Shown: positions 47,535 through 59,525, counted from the stretch's first letter. The stretch: 64,000 bases of DNA from Cristatella mucedo (GCA_009760855.2 WPIO01000002.1:14916001-14980000); one strand, 5' to 3'. Numbers and translations: made by a program. The notes: a model not told the origin generated them from the sequence alone.

Positions 47535-48265
47535 AGTGCACAAGCAGGGGAACGTGAGAACACATTGCATCTCAGGGCCAGCATAGACTTTAAAGTTGCA
47601 CAAGATGAGCAGATTATCAACACTCAACACGAGCGTGCACTTCAGCAAAAACCTCGTGACAAAATTCTTTACAAGAGAAAAGTACGGCTAAGTGTCGATG
47701 ACTGGGGTGCTATTCTGCAACCAACAATTGCACGGCTCACCAAACAACTGTTGCAATGGTCGTTGTCGGCAAGTTCAGAACAATATTGTGACTGGCGTGC
47801 AAGGACTATTGCATGATGTACCGATCCATCCAAGCTCAAGCCAAGTATGACTTCTACTAGCACAACGTTGAATTTCACACAGGATCCAAAAATGCTACGG
47901 TAAACCATCAACCGTCTCCCTAAGTGCTCCCAGGTTAGCATAATATCTAGCCAGCCTCATTCCAATCCACGAAATGTTTCAAATTTATTTTTAAGCAAGA
48001 TCAAACACTACACCCGACTGTAACATCCCCACACAACTTGCCATTGTTTCGTTTCCAGATCAAAGGCCCACTGTCCACATTCAAGCCAGTACCTGCATTC
48101 TCAGTCACAAACACCATATCCAGGTCTATGACGATAACGACCATAAAGATAGCACTACTACTGCTATCATCCTTAGATATGCATAAAACTGCTACCGCCC
48201 ATAGCGTAACTATAATTATAAATATCTCCAGAACCCCATGTTATCTCCCAAAAATATTGTTCAAA
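47535..48265. other. Intron sequence, no recognisable feature
   Basis: Short open frames on both strands only. Confidence 0.4.
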
Positions 48266-48269
48266 TGCT

Positions 48270-48428
48270 AGTTGGTTTAACTGTCTCTTTGCATAGCGAC
48301 AGAAGAGCCTTGACGACTAGCACTACTGCTTGCAGTGGCAATAAAGGGTCGCCAGTCACATGATTTGAACCCAAGACTTCGAGGTCGTAAAAAGCAACCG
48401 CTCTAGCTAGTTTGCCATCACGGCTCAG
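48270..48428 (-). mobile_element. tRNA-derived SINE copy
   Basis: ctagttggtttaactgtctc, gcatagcgacagaagagcct, ctgcttgcagtggcaataaa, gggtcgccagtcac, B-box region atgatttgaaccca, then tagtttgccatcacggctca. Confidence 0.75.
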
Positions 48429-48559
48429 CAGCTTCGAAAGAGCTGTTCGCTGGGCCACTCATTAGGAAGACTACACTAGCTCCGAAGTGAAATAAATTGT
48501 TTTACCCCCTTCTGCCATTGATATATCGAAGACACTCGCACGAGTAGTGGCAGACAAAA

Positions 48560-49250
48560 TAAATTCTCACATAATTAAAAAATCAAGCCTAGCAATTAAA
48601 TTAGAACCAGGACATAAAACCAGAACCACATCCCACACAGGCAGCCTTACTTCAAGCATGTAACATTGAAAGTTCTCACCAATGTTGGCTTACATAGAAT
48701 CTATCTGGTAGTACTATTGAATCTCTTGGCAGCATTTGATAACATCGGTCAAGAAGTTCGTCATGGGCACCTACCGTCTCACCTTGGCATCGCTTGCATT
48801 GCACTGCATTGACTTAGATCATATCTTAGTGGGGAATACCAGAGCATTCATGACAAAGGCCATTTTTGTGACGTGATGAATTGCTGAAGTAGAGGTACTC
48901 CAGAGCTCTATTGTAGGTTTCTTATCTTTGACAATGTTTACTCTTCCTCTTGCCCAGGTAATCTCCAATAGCATTCACTATGACATTCACGTCTGAATGA
49001 CATTACCACAGAAATAAATGATGAAATTACCAACCAAATAGTTATGGAGAAACTTAGCATGACACAGAATCTAGAAAGCCATGTCCTCAAAACTGAATAT
49101 CATAGCAAATCTGGTGTACCAATTGCACAAAATTAGGAATCATGCTCCAAACTTAGTGCACCTGATGTCTTACAAGGGATAGTTTGCAAGGCTCAATCAA
49201 AGCCTACGCCGCTTTCAGTTCGTAAAAGAGCCAAGAGCCTTCATCTAAGG
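48560..49250 (+). mobile_element. LINE family A, RT palm fragment
   Basis: Broken frames give VLLNLLAAFDNIGQEVRHGH (motif A, with AAFD preserved), LRSYLSGEYQSIHDKGHFCD and a decayed LGPVLF equivalent near 48.92 kb. Non-coding. Confidence 0.55.
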
Positions 49251-49261
49251 CAACTAGTAAT

Positions 49262-51168
49262 GATAATAATAATATTAATAATAAAAATGCATTTGATAGA
49301 GCAACATCAGATAACTCAATCTCTTTTTAGGCCCTTTAAATTTCCTGCAAAAGATGCATGATCGAATGGTTAGTGGTAGCATGCTCAATCACTAACTAAA
49401 ACATGGTTAGGGATGACATGCACTGGGTCAGAATACAAGTGTGGTTACTGGCAGCACTCACAGTGTCAGCATATAAGCTCATTAACGATAAATCACAGGA
49501 ACCCACTAAATGCTGTGATAAATAGATGCCCTTTTAGTTTCTTTTTGACTGTAAACAAGTCAAGAGTTATTGTGATGCAACGCAAGTCGGGAGTGAGTTG
49601 GAGGCTTTGGGAGCACATGAACTGTAGGCACGGTCTCCAAAGAACTTGAGATTCCTACAGGGTATGGGTGTGCACACTTCCATTCCAAAAAGCAGGTGGT
49701 ACTATGCTTAGCCTGGTGGAAGAGTAGATCTGACAGGTGGGCTGGAGCCAAAAAATGAAGAGACCTGAAAGTATGTGACAAAACCTTTAGGTCGATGCGT
49801 TGCTTGACTGGGAGCCAGTGCAGGTCGCAGAGAAGTGGTATGCTGTGGCAAATGCAACGCTCACGACGGACAAGGCTGGCTGCAGAGTTTTGCACCATCT
49901 GAAAGTGCCTAAGTGCACAGGCCGGTAGACCAGCAAGCAGTGAGTTACAGAAGTCAAGATGGGATGCCACAAATTCATGGATCAAATTAGATGTGGTATC
50001 CTTATCTAAAAAAGTCCGAATTTTAACAGTGCATTGTATCTGAAAGTAAGCACACTTGATTGGGGAGCAGATGTATTCGTCTAACGAAAGGTCACTTTGG
50101 AAGATGTCACCTTGATTTCGTGCAGATTCAAGAGGAGATATGCTGGCAGAGCCGATTTTGAGCGTTAGCCTTTCCAATTTCTGAATCACACTTGGTTTGC
50201 CCATAACTAGTAAGTTAGTTTTATCATCATTTGATACAAGAAAATTTGCTGCCATCAATGTGCAGGTGTCATCAATGCATGCAGCAAGGGAGTTGAAAGA
50301 AATCAAGGTGCTCGAAGGCTAGGAGGGATCAAAGAAAAGGTGCAACTTAGTGTCATCCGCATAGAAGTGAAAGCATAGACTGTGCTTGGCAATCATATCG
50401 GCAAGAGGGGGAGTACAAGCCGTGAAAAGAACCGGACCTAGCACGGATCCCTGAGGTATTCCATATTTCAGAGTTACCTCGGATAATCTTTATCCATTCA
50501 CATCAGTACTCTGTGGAGTCTCCCACTGAGATAAGACCTGAACCATTGCAGACCAGTGCCAGAGATGCCCAGGCGAGATGAGAGGCACTCAAGAAGGACT
50601 TGGTGATCGATAGTATCAAAAGCTGCCGAAAGATCTAGCAAAAGAAGCTCAGATACTCTACCTAAGTCTGCATTCCTAAGTAGGTCGTTATACACCCGAA
50701 GCAATGCTGACTCAATGGAGTGATTAGCTCTAAAACCACACTGAAACTTACTTACAAGGTTTGAGGATTCAATATGGGTTCATTCATTTCATGTGGGTTC
50801 AGATAGTCTGCTACGACTCATTCCAGTGTCTTCGATGGGAATGATAGAAGGGAGACTGGGTAGAAGTTGCTTAACTTCTCCTGGTCTAGCGTTGCTTTTT
50901 TGAGTAGTGACCTGACTACTGCCTTTTTGAAAGGTGCTGGGAAATTACCTGGGGTTAACGACATATTCATGATGTTAGTTATGCATGGCAGCAGCAGATC
51001 AATGCATTGTAGAAGTAAAACTGAGAAGCATAGCTGAGTAACAAGGGCAGTCAAGGAAGTAAGTAGCACGGAGCTAGCATCATAGGACGGTGGGAAAGGA
51101 TGTCCCACAGTTTTTTCAGTATTAGTGAAGATGTCGATGATAAGAATTGTTAAACTGAGTTCCATAGT
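49262..51168 (-). mobile_element. LINE family A, longest ORF2 copy
   Basis: From 5' on the minus strand: YDASSVLLTSLTALVTQLCF to NFPAPFKKAVVRSLLKKATL (51.16-50.85 kb); RT motif A LLLLDLSAAFDTIDHQVLLE (about 50.65 kb); then LGISGTGLQWFRSYLSGRL. The YADD codons follow at 50,352-50,363, the thumb frame (49,560-50,306) with LHWLPVKQRIDLKVLSHTFR, and a 3' UTR, hairpin and ATT tail at 49,265-49,360. Frameshifts and a few stops break it into at least four frames. No endonuclease part is present. It sits in the intron between coronin-7 exons at 47.5 and 53.5 kb. Confidence 0.88.
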
Positions 51169-51420
51169 CTAGGAACTTCTGAGCAAAACCTGGCGTTGCC
51201 GATAACCTTTAAGCAAGGGAAAAACAGATTGTGTATTGCCAAAGAGGACCTGGATGCATTCGGAGGGTGAAAAAATTAGAGCAGTGCACTGCTCTAATTT
51301 TAAAGGAGCCAAGAAATGGTGGGTCTAGTAGGTCAGAGTAAGAACTTTGCCCTGTATCAGTTGTACAGCTGGGAACGATCACAGCTCCTGTAGCCAAGGT
51401 GATCCTGGTGAATATTTTGA
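51130..51420 (-). mobile_element. LINE family C fragment
   Basis: agttccatagtctaggaact tctgagcaaaacct, aaccttt-aagcaaggg and ggagccaagaaatggtgggt follow the same order as the 26.6- and 55.9-kb family C copies. It contains the 30-bp palindrome. Confidence 0.4.
51272..51301. repeat. 30-bp perfect palindrome
   Basis: aaaattagagcagtg followed immediately by its exact reverse complement, cactgctctaatttt. No loop. Confidence 0.95.
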
Positions 51421-51779
51421 CCAAACCCAGCAGCCTCATTACTCAGCAGCAGTGGCCAGAGGTTGCTTTTTAAGGCAGCTGGACAAGAGAATAGCTGGAC
51501 GAGGAAAAAACTGTATCACGTGCGCTTTTTAAACTGCACGAGGCACTTAATCAAATGCTTTGCAATGACTTCAGAGGCAGTTAATAAAGCTGTGCTTTCA
51601 ACAAGGTCTTGAAAAAAGACAGGCAACCGAAGGACTTGGAAAAGCAAGTAAAGCAAGACAGAAAGAAATGAAAACACTTGTGACCTCAAAATAAGGATTT
51701 GGCCTGCAATGTACAGCCAAAGCTGCAATATGCATGGCTCATGCAAGCCGTGCATATTGTAGAGAAATCTTAAGGCCGT

Positions 51780-52130
51780 GCCTCAAGCCATCACGATCTG
51801 TTGGGAGCCACGCCTTCCACTTGCATGGTCCCAAAGTCTGGAACTCACTCCCGATTAATGCCATGACATCGCCTGAAGAGAAAGTATTCTAAGAAGAACA
51901 CTCAACCACCTACGGCATTTGATCTGTCTATGCGAAATGTCCTTTTGTGCTTACACATGCTGATACTATACATTATATCATTAAACAAGTGATACATTAT
52001 ATTCTTAAACAAGTGATATGCAAGTAAAGATAGAAAAAGTAAAGTGCCCAGAAAGAAATTTAGTTTTCTTGGAGTGCTAGACAAGTAAATGCGCTACCAG
52101 TATTACTATCACCAAAATTAATATTATTTT
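51780..52130 (+). mobile_element. LINE 3' fragment (family A/B type)
   Basis: tggtcccaaagtctggaact cactcccgattaatg (PKVWNSLPI) leads to 3' UTR words and the hairpin aaagtgcccagaaagaaatt, tagttttcttggagtgct, near 52,040-52,080. Confidence 0.55.
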
Positions 52131-52134
52131 TATT

Positions 52135-53285
52135 GACTCTACAGCTGTCAAAGTCTGCACCTTTGTAAAGGCTTCGTTTACATTACAAGCTTCCCTCGAA
52201 TGGGTGGCAGTAGCTAGATAAAAGCATTGGCTTTCTCGGCAAGCCAAAGGCCAAATAATTTCTTCCTTTACTGCCCATGCTGCAAAGCATAATAGCCATG
52301 CATAGGTTGCATAAAGTGCAAACAGCATAGGTTTTCGTTACTAGGTATGCAAGCAACTTGCATACTGTACGTGACTACGCCTTCCACATCCTCGATCGTG
52401 CTCGAACTTTATACATTACATTACATCTCACTTGAGGTGCAACGTGGGGGCAACGGCGAGTCCATTTTCACATCAGACACCCGTAAGGGAGTCGTCCCTC
52501 ATTGCCTCAGCAACCCGTGTTCCACATCTGTTCCACGCCATTTCTAGGCCGTGCCCAGGCCGTAACGGCAATCATGCTCTTCATCTCGCTAAGAAAATCT
52601 AGAAGCCGGGATCTTATCCAATGAAAATAGGCACGAAGCATGAAGGCAGCATCGGAGGCCGTGATTTTCATCTAGCAGGGGAAAGAACTGCAAGATTTTC
52701 GTGTAAGGGGAAGGATCAGAAAGCAAGAAAATGTATAGTGCACACTCATATTGCTTATTCGATACCAACTCGGCGGTAGCTCGCCCACTGGAATTGGGAC
52801 ATACTTTTGTCGTTGGCGACAGTCAGGGAGTACTGAAATAGGGAGTGGCCCACGTCACTGCCTATCAATGGGGGTGGGGCAAATGCCATCTGGCCGACTG
52901 GCTCCGCCACTGGCCAGCATCATCTGCAGCCAAACGAGACAACCTAGCTAAACTTGCCGACGACCAAGGTGGGCATTGGCACAATAGCCGTACCAGCCTG
53001 TATAGTAGAAGAAGGCAACAAATCGTCCCACAGTCGATGAACACAAACAATACCGAAAGCAGAACCGCTGAGCAACAACATTGCAAAAAAGCAGTAGCTA
53101 TCCTATATGTCAGGGACAGCAAGAGTTTAAAGTTGACCCTGCTCCACTTTCCAATCGATGAAAAACTAAATTTCAATGCGTCTCATCTCTACCTTGAACA
53201 AAGCAACTAAGAACCCACCAGCCAATAAGATTGGCAATATTTCCGATTTCATTCATTCTAGCTGACCAAGGTCAAAAGTCAGAAG
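52135..53285. other. Intron sequence, no supportable feature
   Basis: Overlapping sense/antisense open frames of 60-120 codons at 52.8-53.2 kb show no family motif or splice support. Confidence 0.4.
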
Positions 53286-53287
53286 TA

Positions 53288-53445
53288 ATATATTAATAAT
53301 AATAATAATTATACATTAGTTATGGTGCCCTCAGAGAACTCAATCTCTTTCTCGGCACTCTATATTTGCTGCATAGGAAGCATGATCAATGGTTATTGAT
53401 AGCATCATCAGTGACAACAAGCACGAGATGGTTATAGGTAAACTA
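53288..53445 (-). mobile_element. LINE family A, 3' tail and UTR
   Basis: ATT repeats, ggtgccctcagagaactcaa, tctctttctcggcactctat, atttgctgcataggaagcat. Confidence 0.7.
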
Positions 53446-53514
53446 GACTCAACCACCTGAGTCTATGCTGCGGCAAACCGGCAGCAAGAAATGAGCTGCT
53501 TTAGACTTTCATAC

Positions 53515-53677
53515 CTCAAGAACCAGGACTTGCCCACCGGCTCCTGATAAGAAAACAGCACAGCGGCTCCAATTGGCTGCAAAGCCATCGCTCTCAAGTG
53601 GCACGCTCTGGTTCAGCCCCTGCAGATTCTCGATGTGCGTGCTCTTGTGGGCTACTGTACCAACGAAATTCCGAAGT
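53515..53677 (-). CDS. CORO7: Coronin-7 exon: second coronin signature
   Basis: Acceptor cactgcccgctactgcag, donor CTTGAG|gtatga. It reads LRNFVGTVAHKSTHIENLQG, LNQSVPLESDGFAANWSRCA and VFLSGAGGQVLVLE. Human CORO7 matches as KFRHAQGTVLHRDSHITNLK, then GLNLTTPGESDGFCANKLRV and AVPLLSSGGQVAVLEL. This is the short basic coronin signature that opens the second propeller. 163 bp: its first base closes an AAA codon from the 31-nt exon upstream, and it ends in phase 0. Confidence 0.95.
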
Positions 53678-53906
53678 CTGCAGTAGCGGGCAGTGGGAGC
53701 ACCGACGTTCAACTTAGTTGTAACTGCAACGACATTAAACGTTGACGATTTTACAACCCTGTGACGTGCTAAGGCATAGTGCAGCATGGATAGGGAAACA
53801 ATGGAGAAAGCCATCTGATATTGAACAATCCTTCAGACATGATGCGATATCGCAAGCCAGTTAGAAAAGTGATGAAGCATGTCTGAGCTCTAGTAATAGA
53901 GAAAGG

Positions 53907-54040
<134 letters not shown>

Positions 54041-54164
54041 AAACAAGTGCATATTGACAGGAGCCTTTTTCTTTTTCTCTCATGGGACAGCCGAAAAAGC
54101 CCGACCATGAGGCGCTTATGTGCAGGCATGACTCAAAGACAACCACGACTACTGATTTGGACCA

Positions 54165-54290
54165 GGGATTAAGGTAATCGACTTTGACGACCGAAGTAGT
54201 GGGCTCAAGCCCTTCGGCATGAGTGACAGGCCTGGATTGATATTGTGTAATCCTAGGGTGCTATACAAATGAATTAAATATATATATATA
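54165..54290 (+). mobile_element. Second SINE type with a LINE-like 3' end
   Basis: gaccagggattaaggtaatc resembles an A box, and gtgggctcaagccc resembles a B box. The 3' part (ttgtgtaatcctagggtgct, atacaaatgaattaa) matches the LINE tail variant at 45.03-45.07 kb. Confidence 0.5.
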
Positions 54291-54294
54291 AGGC

Positions 54295-54860
54295 TAGGCT
54301 CCTTGCAGGTTTGTGGGCCTGCTTAAAGTAAAAGCCTGACGACAAAAGCACAGCATAGGACTCTCTTAGCTTCAGTGATCATAATATAAGCATGTGCTGG
54401 GAAATTGTCAAAAGTACGATGGAAAAGCGAATACCTATAACGTTTTGCTTGTAGGAATCCAATTGCATATCTGGGATCGGCTGCAAATGGCGCAGCACTT
54501 TCACGACTCTTATCAGCAAATCTGACATTGCTATCTTACATAGGTCACTAAAGGCCAACCAATGCCTACGTAGTCCTTCAAGCAACAATCATAGGACCAG
54601 AAATCCTCAGAAATTCAAGAAATCTAAATAGTCAGTTGTTCTTGTTCATACACTTTAAAGAATGTTCGGCTCACATCGAAGCTTAGTCATGAGCAGGGCA
54701 GATGCTCTACCTCCTACTGGATGGCTCCAGGGATTAAGACTCAGCCCTTGAAAGGTCAGCTTCTTCTTAAAATGGTATGGTTACATTCAGAACTGATGCT
54801 CTATTCTCCCGGCTGACTTCGCCGAAATTTTAGTACTTCCTCCAATGTGGCTCCAAGCAG
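54295..54860. other. Intron sequence, no recognisable feature
   Basis: Intronic DNA between the 31-nt exon and the SINE-like element. Confidence 0.4.
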
Positions 54861-54864
54861 CCAC

Positions 54865-54895
54865 TTGCAGAAGAACCTTCCGAAGCTTCGTGTGT
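54865..54895 (-). CDS. CORO7: Coronin-7 31-nt linker exon (tentative)
   Basis: Acceptor aaaattctgctgcag, donor TGCAA|gtggct (moderate). It fills the phase gap exactly: the upstream linker exon ends with one base, the downstream exon starts with one base, and 31 nt restores the frame. The joined reading DTRSFGRFFCKLRNFVGTV resembles the human LRSLQSLLG...SSKFRHAQGTV stretch just before the second signature. No transcript evidence. Confidence 0.45.
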
Positions 54896-55136
54896 CTGCA
54901 GCAGAATTTTGAGCTGAAAGACCATAGACAGATGGAACTTCAAAATAAAGTGAGGATTCCAGAAGTCCAATGGAAATGCCAAGTTTACCATCGTGACAGT
55001 GAAAAGGAGAAAGGTGACAGCAAATAAGAACATGCTGCTACTGCTGCATAGGCTTTAGTGCTTTGGTGCAGCACAGACACGTCGTAAGGGTTATAATCGT
55101 GCGACAGAATCTACAATTAGGTAACAGAATCGCTAC

Positions 55137-55242
55137 CTGGCTTGCTCGTAGGTACATCAGCAGCCGGTGCGCTAGCCTGGGTGATGGGCACGGCTGCTCG
55201 GGTGGTCGCAACTCCGGGCGCAGGCTGTCTTGGTCCAACGTC
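55137..55242 (-). CDS. CORO7: Coronin-7 linker exon, Pro/Ala/Thr-rich
   Basis: Acceptor gttttatcgcag, donor AAGCCAG|gtagcg. In phase 0 it reads DVGPRQPAPGVATTRAAVPI, TQASAPAADVPTSKP, typical of the disordered PST-rich link between the two propellers of coronin-7. Linker sequence is not conserved, so evidence is composition, splice sites and position. Ends with one base of the next codon. Confidence 0.7.
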
Positions 55243-55639
55243 CTGCGATAAAACAAAACCAGTCGCAAATTAGCCGGTGAATGCAGTTCTGGTCGCAAGA
55301 TGCAAGCTAGTGATGCAAACAAATCAAAGTGGAAAACAACATGAGCGGGTGCACAGGCATCCGGTAAAGATAGCACCGCTCATCTTCATCGACGAGCTTG
55401 ATTGCCACCCCCAACCCCGTGCGGTATCTGAGCAGCTCACAGAATTGTCTCCTATGAACTGCTGGAACATAGGTTGATTGCACGGCCGTGTCTAACGCAT
55501 ACAGACATCGCGCTGAATGGTCGCCTTTAAATGCAGCTGACCTCATCGCTACTGTCAGGCAACAACTCTCACTCAAAGAACTAACACCAAGTCGGAGAAA
55601 AGTATATACAGACATGCTATCGACAAATGCTGTCTACTG

Positions 55640-56230
55640 AGGCGATAATGATGTAATGTAATGCATCTTCTCTGTAACTCGACAAAGCTACGAGGGCTAG
55701 TGGGTATGTTATGCAGGAGGGTTTTCAATAGCTCATTCGAAGCCTTGGTCGCTCTGTGTGTGTGTGTATACGGTAGCAAACAGATTACTTCACACACACA
55801 ATAAAGAGAAAGTGAGAAGCCTAGGTTACTTGGGAGAAAAAGAGGTGAAGTGAGTAGCATGAAGTAGCAGCCCAGAACGGTTGAAAAGAATGCTCTACAG
55901 TCGGAAGCAGGAGAGTGGATGCCATAGCCTAAGAATTGTATGTGAGGTCTACAACCTAGGACTTTCTGAGCAAAAGCCTCTGTCACCAATGGTCTTCAAG
56001 CAGAGGAATGAAATATCTAATGTATTGTCCACAGAGACCCTGAGAGCATGACGAGGATGAAACTGGTGCAGCGGTTCAGCTAGTTATGAAGGTTCCAAGC
56101 TATGGTAGACCTTGTGAGTCGGCATAACAGTTTTGCTCTTGATCCACTGGTGGACAGGGAGCCATCACAGCTCTTTCAGAAAAGAAGACACATGGTCTAA
56201 CCTCTAGGATTTTTTGACTAGCCTTGAAGC
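55640..56230 (-). mobile_element. LINE family C, best 3' fragment
   Basis: Reverse orientation. The right end, read on the minus strand, encodes the CR1-like segment (catgtgtcttcttttctgaa agagctgtgatggctccctg, compare ...LKELHWLPV). Left landmarks are aataaagagaaagtgagaag, cctaagaattgtatgtgagg and aggttccaagctatggtaga. A short GT-rich microsatellite lies at 55.75 kb. Confidence 0.55.
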
Positions 56231-56234
56231 CATA

Positions 56235-56790
56235 GTAATCTCCAGCTGAAGCAGATTAATGGCTATTTCATAGCCTAGCTAAAACTGAATTCGAGTAGCA
56301 CAGCCTAAACAGAACCAATGTGCTAGCTAGATTTTTAGCATATTGTGATGGGCCTGATAGAAGCTCAGCTTTCGAATCATACTCATACCAACTCTGTAGC
56401 ACAGCAGCCTGTGATCATGTAGTACAAGAGAAACCATAGAATTACTGTACTTGCGGTTCAAAATTCAAATTTATATGCTGGGCAGCAAGGGACAAGAATG
56501 AGCCTTGGCATGAAGGACGTATCATAGGGTAGGAGGTGAGCCAATGGGGTATAGCTCCCTTAAGCTCGAGCATACTATTTCGGCCAATTGACAGACCTAT
56601 ACAAGGTAGGCAAACGAAAGCAGATGAGCTCAACTAGCCACCATACTCAGCAGCCATCTGCCATTTTGATGTCTACAGCCTTGCACCAGGCAAACATATC
56701 GTACATTTATCCAGAATAATACACATCGCTTGTTGGCTCATTTCTGAGCATGCCAGAATCCCAGGATCCCGAATTTTCTGTCACATTTTT
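56235..56790. other. Intron sequence, no recognisable feature
   Basis: Intronic DNA without exon-like segments. Confidence 0.4.
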
Positions 56791-56793
56791 TCG

Positions 56794-56796
<3 letters not shown>

Positions 56797-56834
<38 letters not shown>
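56797..56834. repeat. (AC)n microsatellite
   Basis: About 19 AC dinucleotides. Confidence 0.95.
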
Positions 56835-56837
<3 letters not shown>

Positions 56838-57090
56838 CACACATACAAACAGCTAAGCGATATAAAAAAGCAGCACCAGCCACCAATGAGGGGTGTGCAG
56901 TTCGCCTAGGCTAGGATGTATAAACAAAATCGTAAGCATCAAAGTCACAAGCTAAGAAGTCTGACAAATAAGCAACCATCACAAATCCTTGCTTACAGAG
57001 ACAACATAGTGTAAGATAATAGTAATGTGTAAGTATAATAGTAAAATTAGAAGCTAAGTCACTCTCTTCTTACCCACAGTCGGAACAGAC

Positions 57091-57145
57091 TAACATCTCT
57101 CTCTGTCTCTCTCTCCATCTCTCTGTCTCTCACACACACTCACTC
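57091..57145. repeat. CT/CA-rich simple repeat
   Basis: Interrupted tctctctg and tctctcc units passing into cacacacactcactc. Confidence 0.85.
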
Positions 57146-57410
57146 CGAGCTGTTTCCTCTATTTGCAAATACAACAAATACATGTCTCCCAAAATGTGCA
57201 CCACCGGCTCTCCCTCAGTGAGTAGGCTTACTGAAGGTGCCACAATGAGGTGAAAGGGTCAGAAAAGAATAATATCATGATCCATTAAGAGTGCTCGATC
57301 ATTTACTTTCAATAGACCGTTTTGATGCTCTGTAGGGTCAGGTCAATAGGAGGCGAAAACTTTGCTATACGAGGACGAGGTGACCCGCTTACTCTTCCTG
57401 ACTCAGCTAA

Positions 57411-57737
57411 TTAGTCTTGATCTATCGGCTTCCTGGAGTAAAATACTCGTGCATCGCACCATATTGGAGCTATTGGATCTGTAGCATCAATCAGGCAACC
57501 GTTGCAATCGTAATAGTAGTTCGATGTTTTAGTACAAGCACCTAGAAGGATGCATTGGTAGACATCTGGCCTACCTTGTGTATCATATATTGCGAACAGA
57601 ACTTTTTTTACGAGAGGCCGGTCATAAAACCCACTACACTTAGTCGTTTTCCAGGCTGCCAGCATTAACTTCCATGTACAAGAGAGCAAACAACTTCGAT
57701 GACTGACTCGATGGCTGCCTTGGCTAGACATGTGCAC
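57411..57737 (-). CDS. Unrecognised 108-residue open frame
   Basis: ATG-to-stop frame within a coronin-7 intron, same strand. The composition is protein-like, with motifs such as FAIYDTQGRPDVYQCILLGA, TKTSNYYYDCNGCLIDATDP and a Cys-rich centre, and it ends IDQD. I do not recognise the family and see no promoter, splice or repeat context. It could be a chance frame, part of an unlisted transposon protein, or an unspliced exon. Confidence 0.2.
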   Translation of the reverse strand: MHMSSQGSHRVSHRSCLLSCTWKLMLAAWKTTKCSGFYDRPLVKKVLFAIYDTQGRPDVYQCILLGACTKTSNYYYDCNGCLIDATDPIAPIWCDARVFYSRKPIDQD

Positions 57738-57784
57738 TCTGCTTACTCATACACCCCTACAGGTGCATGCTCATTTTCGTGATA

Positions 57785-57938
57785 GCCCCCGGAGGTAAGG
57801 TGCTTGCTCTTGCCGACCGAGATGGTGAGTTCGAATACTGCAGTGGGCAATCCTTTATTGCTAAATGCAAGCAGTGGCGGTAGCTGCCGGGGCTCTGCTG
57901 CTGCTATATAAATGAGGCTGTTAAATCAGCTAATACTT
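57785..57938 (+). mobile_element. tRNA-derived SINE, 5'-truncated and diverged
   Basis: gaggtaaggtgcttgctctt, B box gtgagttcgaatact, gcagtgggcaatcctttatt, then gctatataaatgaggctgtt and aaatcagctaatactttt. The A box is missing. Confidence 0.7.
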
Positions 57939-57944
57939 TTTATC

Positions 57945-58525
57945 TTCAATCACACCCATCCTAACACTGACGATCTTGATCACCTTCCTTTGTTGATCTT
58001 GCTAGTTGGAGAGATGTTCCTATACAATTTGGATATTTGCAAATGAACCTTTGCTCATGTGAAACTGAGGAAAGCTGCATCATCCGTGACTAGACACTGC
58101 TACAGCCGTGCTGCAAATTCGATTAAAACCGTGTCAATTGTCAGCGAAATGTCAGTGTCTTTTATTATAAACACAGTGTAGCTAGAGTACTCTTGCAATT
58201 ACCTGCACACGTCAACATTACTCTTTCATTGCAATGGATATGGTCTCTTTCGGCCAATCACAGCAGACATAAAGGCTGCAGCTTGTCACAGAACTGTGAT
58301 TTAAACGCAAATGCATTTATTCACGGCAACCGAGTTCGGCTGGAGAACTTAAGTGAAAATGTCAAGCATCATCTTAAAGTCAAGTGGTGTTGCAAGCTAC
58401 AGATTGGTAGTCTCGGTAACCCAATGGCTGCAAGATGTTTCGCCGCTTAAGGCAAAGAGCTTTGCTTGCCAGTCACAAGGTGCCGGCCTTCTGGGGTAAT
58501 CTATTTGAAAAATTACTGCCAATAC
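57945..58525. other. Intron sequence, no recognisable feature
   Basis: Short open frames only. Confidence 0.4.
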
Positions 58526-58529
58526 TAGA

Positions 58530-58720
58530 GTAAATAATAATAACAATAATAATAATATTGCACTTGATAAAGCGCCCTCAGAGAACTTAATCTCTTTCTA
58601 GGTGCTTTACATTTGCTGCAAAGCGATATGCAATAGAATACTAAGTAAAATCATGCTTGAAAAACAAACAAAATGAATAATATGGTTAGGGGTGACATGC
58701 ACAGGGTCAGCATGCAAGAA
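58530..58720 (-). mobile_element. LINE family A, 3' tail and UTR
   Basis: ATA/AAT repeats, attgcacttgataaagcgcc, ctcagagaacttaatctctt, tctaggtgctttacatttgc, then the UTR words atggttaggggtgacatgca and cagggtcagcatgc. Confidence 0.8.
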
Positions 58721-58879
58721 ATCAACTTAGCCAACAAGCAACGCATTCTGTTGTGCCTGATAGGAAATTTTTCATGGTTGTTACTTCATAGCAACGTCTA
58801 TAACATCGTGTCTAGTTTAGTGAATTTCCTTCATTCAGAACTCCTGTCTGTGCCCTTAATCAACTGCTACAAGTGAAAA

Positions 58880-59525
58880 ACTCTGTAGCTCGGCTGCTGC
58901 CTTTAATGACATGGCTGCTGCATCGCACCACATCTATCTGAGCTCCACTAGTTATCTACCAAGCATAGGATCAACTTCAAAATACTCGGATTAGTTTTAA
59001 GTCACTTTACTTGCTTGTACCAGCCTACTTATACACCTGCTAACTCCTTCAGTGTGCTGCTCTCGCACCACCGGCTCCTTGGCATCTAGCCATCTCACCG
59101 TCACTAAATTGACACTTTTTGCGATTTGACGAGCCTCCAGCTTGCATGCACCAACGTCTGGTACTCACTTCCAGCTAGAGTGACTACCCGAAAAGGCTTT
59201 GCATCATTAATTTCTCAGCTACAGATACATATGTTCCGGACAGCTTTAGTGTAACTGGCTTTCTCATTTCTTCATGTCGTGCACACTTGTGAATGATTCA
59301 TTGCATGTTGCTATCGGACTTCCTACTAACCAGAGGCCTTGCGTGTATTCTTGTTTGCATTATTTAGAATGCTGACCTAAGCTAGATAACAGTTTTCTTT
59401 TGCATGCTCAGCTCAGCCTGAAATCATGCATGGTCCCGAACCCTTTGCTATTGATTCGCTTGCAGCAAGCTTTAAAGCAACTAGAGATAGAGATTGAGCT
59501 CCCTCTGGGTGCAATACAGATACTG
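58880..59525 (+). mobile_element. LINE family B, 3' fragment
   Basis: SARLLPLMTWLLHRTTSI-like start, decayed LP(V)KHRINFKILGLVLSHFTC, ccggctccttggcatctagc, ttgcatgcaccaacgtctgg, and a hairpin-like 3' end with aactagagatagagattgag, ctccctctgggtgc near 59.48-59.51 kb. Confidence 0.6.
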
